Positions 59,246 through 64,000 of a stretch of 64,000 nt of DNA are shown piece after piece (position 1 is the stretch's first letter; the number at the start of each line of letters is the position of its first letter). The stretch is taken from NCBI GenBank assembly GCA_016708905.1, contig JADJEV010000004.1, positions 372,001 through 436,000 of the forward strand. Direction: 5' to 3'. This stretch comes from Candidatus Methylophosphatis roskildensis (GTDB lineage: Bacteria; Pseudomonadota; Gammaproteobacteria; Burkholderiales; Rhodocyclaceae). The notes under the pieces are model-generated. The model was not told the origin of the DNA, did not search any database, and saw nothing but the letters and a program-made list of their open reading frames with translations. A program made the position numbers and the translations under genes.

Positions 59246-61968
59246 CAATCCTCGTTTATGGCGAGAAGGCCAACCGTACGCACGAAAACCAGATGCTCCA
59301 GGTCTTTCTGGAACGGCTGGAAGACCGTTGGGCAGGCAGTACCGACTGGATTGTTGCCGTTGCAAACGCGATGTGGAACGGTGCGGAAATCGACTTGGTC
59401 TGTATCCTGCCATCGGCCATCATCGTGGCCGACTTCAAGAGCTATGGCGGCACGCTGACCGGCACCGAGAACGGGCCTTGGCAAGCCGATGGCGTGATAG
59501 TCAAGGGCGGCCGGAAGGCCAACCCCTACCAGCAGCTACGCGACAACAAGTTTTCCGTTCTGGATTGGCTGCAATCCAAGGCGCTGCTGTCCGGGCGCAA
59601 CTTGGGTCATATCTCTGCCGGCGTCATCTTTTCAGGCGGGATTGAAGATCAGTTGGAACTTCCCTCCAAGGTTCGCTCCTGGTTCTACCCGTCGGATTTG
59701 GCCAACTGCGCCGTCATGCTCGATGGCTTGTCGTCACCCGAGTTAAGGATTGCTCGCGACGAAGCGCTGGAGATCGTCCGCAGGCTGGGCGTTCAGCCGA
59801 TTGAATGGGCATCCAGTCGCCCACAGGTTCGCGATATTCATTCGCGCCCGGATCAGCCCCAGGCGCGCACGCCGCTGACAGGACACCAACGCGAGGCCTT
59901 GCAGACCCTGAGCAGTTTCGTTGCTGCGGACGATTCTGTCAGTCTCTCAGTTTTGGGCATGACTTCGACCGGCAAGAGCCGTTTGCTTATCGAGGTAGCG
60001 GAGGTCGTTAAAAAGGCTGGAAAGCAGGCCATCGTGCTGCAACCTAACCGGCGCCTTGCCGATGGCGCCGAGGTAGATTCCAACAGCATCTACGGGCATC
60101 TCTACACCGGTAGCGTGAACGGGGATGATGAACCGGAAAGCGAGGCCGAACAGAAGAAGCTCAAAGTCATCCCGTTGCGCGCCTGCGATGACGAGGCCGA
60201 CTGCATCTATCTTCTGGACGACGCCCACTTGCTGAGTAACTCAAGATTCTCAACCCCTGACGGCAAGCAATATGGCAGCGGCCAGTTGTTGTCTGATTTC
60301 TTCGACTTCGCTGCGCTGGGCAAGGGGGCGCGGAAGGTCGTTTTCTTTGGTGATCCGTATCAGATTCAGCGCGGCGGCAGCGAGGGTGCCGTGCTTTCGG
60401 GTGACTTCCAGAAGTCACGTGAACTGAAGCATCAATCGCTAGAGCTGACGCAACTGATCGACACCACAGGTGGTTCAGCCAAATTGACCAACGCAGTCAA
60501 GCTGGTAACCGCCATCCGTGCCCAGAAATTTGCTGCCTTGGAATTGGAAACTGATGAGGGTTTCAGGGTCCTGGATAAGAAGGATGCAGCCAATGAGATG
60601 GTGGATCACTTCCAAGCAGACCCAAGTTCTGTCTGGTATCTGGCCGAGACACATGGCCAGGCCAACGCATTGACCCAGTGGATTCGTGAGCGCTTGCACG
60701 GCAAGAAACTCCTGGACACGGTGGAGGTGGGCGACCTGCTGGAGGTATACGTGAGCCCTGATGTGCGCGATGCATTTGGCGCAAGGGTAGCCGGGCGCCT
60801 GACGGTCGCGAGTGTCGGCAAGCGAACCGCGTACCAACAAGCGTTGAGCTGGGTAAAGAGCGGTCCGATCAAGTTCCACTCCATCAGGTGTTGGCTAGAT
60901 AGCCGTGATGAGATTGGACTTGATGTGTTCGATGAGTTCCTGAGCGCGGAAAAGCCTGAGTTGGACAAGGAGACTGCTGTCGCCGAGGCGGTATGGAGGA
61001 ATGCGGAGAAGCTGTACGAAAACAGGCTCAAGAAATACCAGAGGGACCAACTTGCATGGGAGAGCGAATCCGGACTTCCCGGTGTTCAAAAAAAGCCACC
61101 GCCAAGTAGGCCACGAGAGCCAGATCCACCATTCCCGAGACCGCTATTTACGTTTGCTCGTTATGGCTATGCAGCCACAGTTCACCATGCGCAAGGCATG
61201 TCACAGCCGATTTGCTACGTGAATTGCGATCACGCCGCTGGCCGCCACTCAGAAGGATTCTTCCGCTGGCTGTACTCGGCACTCACTGTGGCCGAGCGTG
61301 AACTGGTTTTATTGAATTTCACTGACATCCACCCCTTCGACGCTGCTGTCTGGAAAGCAGGCGCTGTCAAGGTGGCTTCTGACATCGCAGTGGGTGCGGG
61401 TTGGGTATTTCAGCCCAACGGAATCGCGTCCGAAAGAGATCAGCAGCGCAGCTTGCCCGAGGGGCTTGACCAATCGAAAGATGTCCTCAAGTCCGTCGCC
61501 ATCTGGCTTCGCGTCGTCAACGCCGCAGATCGGTTCGGTTGGCGGGTCGTAAAAGCGGCCTGTCACCCCTACCAGGAGCAGTATGACCTTTCTGGTCCAC
61601 AGGGCGAACACTGCCTACTGCGGATCGCCTACAACGGGAAAAATGTCGTCACGGCCATGCACGTGAAGGAATCCGAGCACTGGGATTTGTTGTCCGACGT
61701 GGCCTTTGAATGCCTCGCGACGAACGACTATTCACCGGAGGCTGCTGCCTTGCTCCGATCGACACGATCGCGATTGGATCAAATTCGCTGGAAGGTCGTG
61801 TCTGCCGCTGAGACTTCGTATCGTTTGGCAATAACGGTTGCTCGTAGCCAAGATGAGCGCGTCGGTCTTGAGATCAACTTCGACAAGCAGGGGCTCGTTT
61901 CCAGCTTGCGCCCGTTAACGTGCAGCAGCCCAGAGTCCGTTGAAACGATAAGGTCTGTTTTCCAATGA
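59242..61968 (+). CDS. NERD-domain nuclease/UvrD-DUF2075-like helicase fusion
   Basis: A 908-residue protein. The N-terminal about 110 residues are a NERD nuclease-related domain (AEIDLVCILPSAIIVADFKS with the E/D-x-K core). The helicase has Walker A LSVLGMTSTGKSRLLIEVAE (about 235-250), Walker B CIYLLDDAHLLSN and motif III VVFFGDPYQIQRGG. The motif IV-VI region contains RYGYAATVHHAQGMSQPICY (about 640-660), with a charged coiled coil before it. A C-terminal 150-residue domain is unassigned. It overlaps hsdS by ATGA, so it is probably an integral accessory of this restriction system. Confidence 0.8.
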   Translation: MTILVYGEKANRTHENQMLQVFLERLEDRWAGSTDWIVAVANAMWNGAEIDLVCILPSAIIVADFKSYGGTLTGTENGPWQADGVIVKGGRKANPYQQLRDNKFSVLDWLQSKALLSGRNLGHISAGVIFSGGIEDQLELPSKVRSWFYPSDLANCAVMLDGLSSPELRIARDEALEIVRRLGVQPIEWASSRPQVRDIHSRPDQPQARTPLTGHQREALQTLSSFVAADDSVSLSVLGMTSTGKSRLLIEVAEVVKKAGKQAIVLQPNRRLADGAEVDSNSIYGHLYTGSVNGDDEPESEAEQKKLKVIPLRACDDEADCIYLLDDAHLLSNSRFSTPDGKQYGSGQLLSDFFDFAALGKGARKVVFFGDPYQIQRGGSEGAVLSGDFQKSRELKHQSLELTQLIDTTGGSAKLTNAVKLVTAIRAQKFAALELETDEGFRVLDKKDAANEMVDHFQADPSSVWYLAETHGQANALTQWIRERLHGKKLLDTVEVGDLLEVYVSPDVRDAFGARVAGRLTVASVGKRTAYQQALSWVKSGPIKFHSIRCWLDSRDEIGLDVFDEFLSAEKPELDKETAVAEAVWRNAEKLYENRLKKYQRDQLAWESESGLPGVQKKPPPSRPREPDPPFPRPLFTFARYGYAATVHHAQGMSQPICYVNCDHAAGRHSEGFFRWLYSALTVAERELVLLNFTDIHPFDAAVWKAGAVKVASDIAVGAGWVFQPNGIASERDQQRSLPEGLDQSKDVLKSVAIWLRVVNAADRFGWRVVKAACHPYQEQYDLSGPQGEHCLLRIAYNGKNVVTAMHVKESEHWDLLSDVAFECLATNDYSPEAAALLRSTRSRLDQIRWKVVSAAETSYRLAITVARSQDERVGLEINFDKQGLVSSLRPLTCSSPESVETIRSVFQ

Positions 61969-63632
61969 CGTGGGAACACGTACAAGCGCTCCGCAAATCC
62001 GGGCGTTTCCAAGAGGCTGTTGACCTTGGTCTCCAAGAGCTTGCTGACGATCCCGGTGACTTCAAACTGCGGACGCAGATTGACTGGGCGTTCTACGGCT
62101 TGGTCAAGAACCATGTGTTTTCCATAGTTTCCAAGCTAAAAGGAGGGCAGCCAGCCCCCAACGCGGTTGTCAATCAAATTCATCAGGCGTTACGCCGTTA
62201 CGCGCGGCAACCGAAGCGCCGGCCAGACAACGCGCTGTCCAACATCTTGCGCGAGTTGTCAAAGATCGCGCCGCATTTTCCATTCTTCCCTGGGTTTATA
62301 CGGTGGGTGGGCTTCGACGGCCTCGCTGCGGAAGATTGGCAGTACAACCAGCTCGATGAAAATCGTTTTCCGCCCATCGCCCTTGGAATCGCCCGTGGCT
62401 TGGCGAAGTGGATGAAGGCATTCCCTGAAGCGGCCGAAGAGGAAATTGATCTGGCGCTGGAATGGATCGACCGCGTGCGACCCGCGGCTGAAGGTGACGA
62501 CGCCTTATGGATGGATTGGGACAGAGTTTATCTGCTGCGGCGCGTCCACCGCCATGCCGAGGCGGCCGGAGTTCTTGGTCCAGTCATCAAGGCGAAGAGA
62601 AATGAGTTTTGGGTATGGGCCGAGGCCGCGAGGCTGTATGCAGAGGAGCAGCCAGACCTTGCGTTAGCGTGCGCGTGCCGGGCGTTGGAATGCGGTTCAG
62701 ACCCCAAGTTCACTGTGAAGGTTCACCGTGAGCTTGCCCAGATGTTGGCAGATCGCGGTGAGTTTGCTCAGGCGAGCAGCGAACTGGCTTCGGCGATAAC
62801 GCTCCGGCAAGAACAAGGTTGGGGAATCGATGCGGAACTTCAGGACCTGATCAACAGCAGTTGGTATGACCCGTCAGCACAAGGTGCTGAAAGGGCAGGC
62901 GACTTCTATGCCCACCATTCCCAGGACGCACTGGTACTGTGTTTCGATTCTGTGGAAGTGAAACCTGCGACCTATTTGGGAACGATCGTGCCGCAGCTGC
63001 CCAAGGATGCTCAACCGGGAAGGAAGGCCCGGCCACTTCCACGCTTTGCGATACGTGAATCCAACGGTGCATCGGTCAGTATTGTTGGCCCGGGTGTTCG
63101 TTGCAGGAATATCAAGATTGGGGATCCCGTAACGCTAGTTCTCGGCAGGCAACGTGATATTGATCGTGACGCAATTGTTCAAGTTTCGGTTCGCACGGAT
63201 GGGGTCAACTGGGACTGCACCGATTCGGGGATGGGGCTGGTAACCCGCGAGGCAGCAGATGAGAGGCGGGCGAAAGTCTTTGTTGATCGGGACCTTGAGG
63301 TTGGAATCGACGACGGCGCGTGGCACGGGTCACACTCCCCCAAAGTCGGCGAGGGCGTTCGTTTTCGGGTGACTGCAAACCGCAAGACGGGCCGAAGGGA
63401 CCTTTTCGCCGTTGAACCAGGTCCTCATCCAGATGCTGATGTCAAGGTGACAACTGGTCACTTGAAGAGGAACCCCAAGGGGTTCGCTTTTGTCGATGAT
63501 GCCTTTGTCCCTCCTTTTATGGTTGAGACGGTCCCGCCGGAAGTCGATACCGTGGTTGCTGTACTGGTGTACGCAAAGCACCCAAAAGAGGATAGATACG
63601 GATGGCGCGCAGTCGCGATCAGCGCAGCGTGA
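61965..63632 (+). CDS. TPR protein with C-terminal cold-shock/S1-like OB domain
   Basis: A 555-residue protein. The N-terminal 310 residues are helical repeats of TPR type (VQALRKSGRFQEAVDLGLQE at the start, MLADRGEFAQASSELASAIT near 260-280). The C-terminal 240 residues contain beta-rich OB-like segments. The last of these, TTGHLKRNPKGFAFVDDAFV followed by PP, matches the cold-shock/RNase R-type nucleic-acid-binding signature. Similar TPR plus S1/CSD proteins have been described in predicted conflict (defence) systems. It overlaps the NERD-helicase gene by ATGA, and a strong terminator follows. Confidence 0.68.
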   Translation: MTWEHVQALRKSGRFQEAVDLGLQELADDPGDFKLRTQIDWAFYGLVKNHVFSIVSKLKGGQPAPNAVVNQIHQALRRYARQPKRRPDNALSNILRELSKIAPHFPFFPGFIRWVGFDGLAAEDWQYNQLDENRFPPIALGIARGLAKWMKAFPEAAEEEIDLALEWIDRVRPAAEGDDALWMDWDRVYLLRRVHRHAEAAGVLGPVIKAKRNEFWVWAEAARLYAEEQPDLALACACRALECGSDPKFTVKVHRELAQMLADRGEFAQASSELASAITLRQEQGWGIDAELQDLINSSWYDPSAQGAERAGDFYAHHSQDALVLCFDSVEVKPATYLGTIVPQLPKDAQPGRKARPLPRFAIRESNGASVSIVGPGVRCRNIKIGDPVTLVLGRQRDIDRDAIVQVSVRTDGVNWDCTDSGMGLVTREAADERRAKVFVDRDLEVGIDDGAWHGSHSPKVGEGVRFRVTANRKTGRRDLFAVEPGPHPDADVKVTTGHLKRNPKGFAFVDDAFVPPFMVETVPPEVDTVVAVLVYAKHPKEDRYGWRAVAISAA

Positions 63633-63718
63633 AAAACGATTCCGCAGCAACCCGCGCCAGTGCTCATAAGCTCGGGAGGCCAGTCAGCACGTGGTCAACC
63701 GTCCGCCACCAATTCCAG

Positions 63719-63745
63719 AAGGCCAGACACGCTCTGGCCTTTTTC
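63719..63745 (+). terminator. Rho-independent terminator of the defence operon
   Basis: The perfect 9-bp stem AAGGCCAGA/TCTGGCCTT with loop CACGC is followed by a T run, 87 bases after the last stop. It is partly symmetric, so it could work in both directions. Confidence 0.88.
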
Positions 63746-64000
63746 ACGGCCCACGAAGGCCCGACAGGCGCGGGGTTTCGCCGGCGGTGAGAATTCCGGA
63801 GTGACGGTTTCGACCCCGATTTCGTCCTCGCGACCGCCCGAATCCCTCTGTTCTCTGTTTATGCGCAGGTCGCCCTGCTGACGACCCGACGTAACGACGC
63901 GGGTTTCCGGGCGGCGGATTGCGCTCCAGAATGCCTGGAGGGAAGGACATCGAACCGCGTCACCCGGCCATGTCCGCAATGGCCTGACGCTGCGCAGTCC
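63746..64000. other. Island right-hand region, no supported gene
   Basis: From the last stop at 63632 to the window end only the terminator is certain. A minus-strand open frame (63695-63979) runs through the terminator hairpin and lacks a ribosome-binding site, so it was not called. CTCTGTTCTCTGTTT at 63846-63860 nearly repeats a site near the tRNA (42825-42839). Confidence 0.35.

Noticed and set aside
63695..63979. 94-codon minus-strand open frame at the window end
   Set aside because: It runs through the terminator hairpin and has no ribosome-binding site. It may recur next to islands as a conserved DNA segment rather than as a protein.

Overview
The window is high-GC bacterial chromosome, most likely from a betaproteobacterium of the Rhodocyclales (Azoarcus/Thauera/Aromatoleum-like). 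This placement is inferred from gene content: a phenylglyoxylate/pyruvate-type 2-oxoacid oxidoreductase operon, Rhodocyclaceae-style secreted proteins, folD-purE-purK-sua5 housekeeping genes and a large O-antigen cluster. No rRNA gene is present to confirm it.

Layout. (1) 1-6.3 kb: the 5' end of an acpH-like gene, two small envelope proteins, then a four-gene 2-oxoacid:acceptor oxidoreductase operon (gamma, alpha, beta, and a GltD-like/ferredoxin fusion). A predicted ~94-nt antisense-oriented small RNA with an anti-Shine-Dalgarno tract follows it. (2) 6.3-9.9 kb: overlapping folD-purE-purK-sua5/tsaC. (3) 9.9-42.4 kb: a surface-polysaccharide region. The plus-strand half holds a WecA-like primer transferase, glycosyltransferases, an MBOAT/SGNH O-acylation pair, the Wzm-Wzt ABC exporter, a Kdo-transferase-like protein and two acyltransferase-3 proteins, with three secreted proteins interspersed. 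The minus-strand half holds three glycosyltransferases, a methyltransferase and two large COG5610-type HAD proteins. Where the halves meet, a membrane methyltransferase gene is split by an IS3-family element that is itself split by a large-serine-recombinase element. Both original reading frames can be restored exactly at the junctions. A 437-bp doubly nested inverted-repeat element lies between two of the minus-strand glycosyltransferase genes.

(4) 42.6-64 kb: a tRNA-Ala(CGC) marks the edge of an accessory island. It carries a TacA/TacT-like toxin-antitoxin pair, a serine recombinase with DUF2924 and partner genes, a primase/helicase-like ATPase with an AlpA-type regulator, and a HEPN-like gene bounded by 56-bp inverted repeats that contain 3 x 9-bp iteron-like arrays. 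A long interrupted palindrome and a DUF3489 gene follow. The island ends with a defence operon: winged-helix regulator, hsdR, hsdM, hsdS, a NERD-helicase fusion and a TPR/cold-shock-fold protein. The last four genes overlap by ATGA, and the operon closes with a strong terminator.

The most notable candidates for something undescribed are the extended type I restriction operon (NERD-helicase plus TPR-CSD), the anti-SD small RNA, the IR-bounded HEPN cassette with iteron-like arrays, and the reconstructable nested insertions. All functional statements come from reading sequence motifs; no database search was run.
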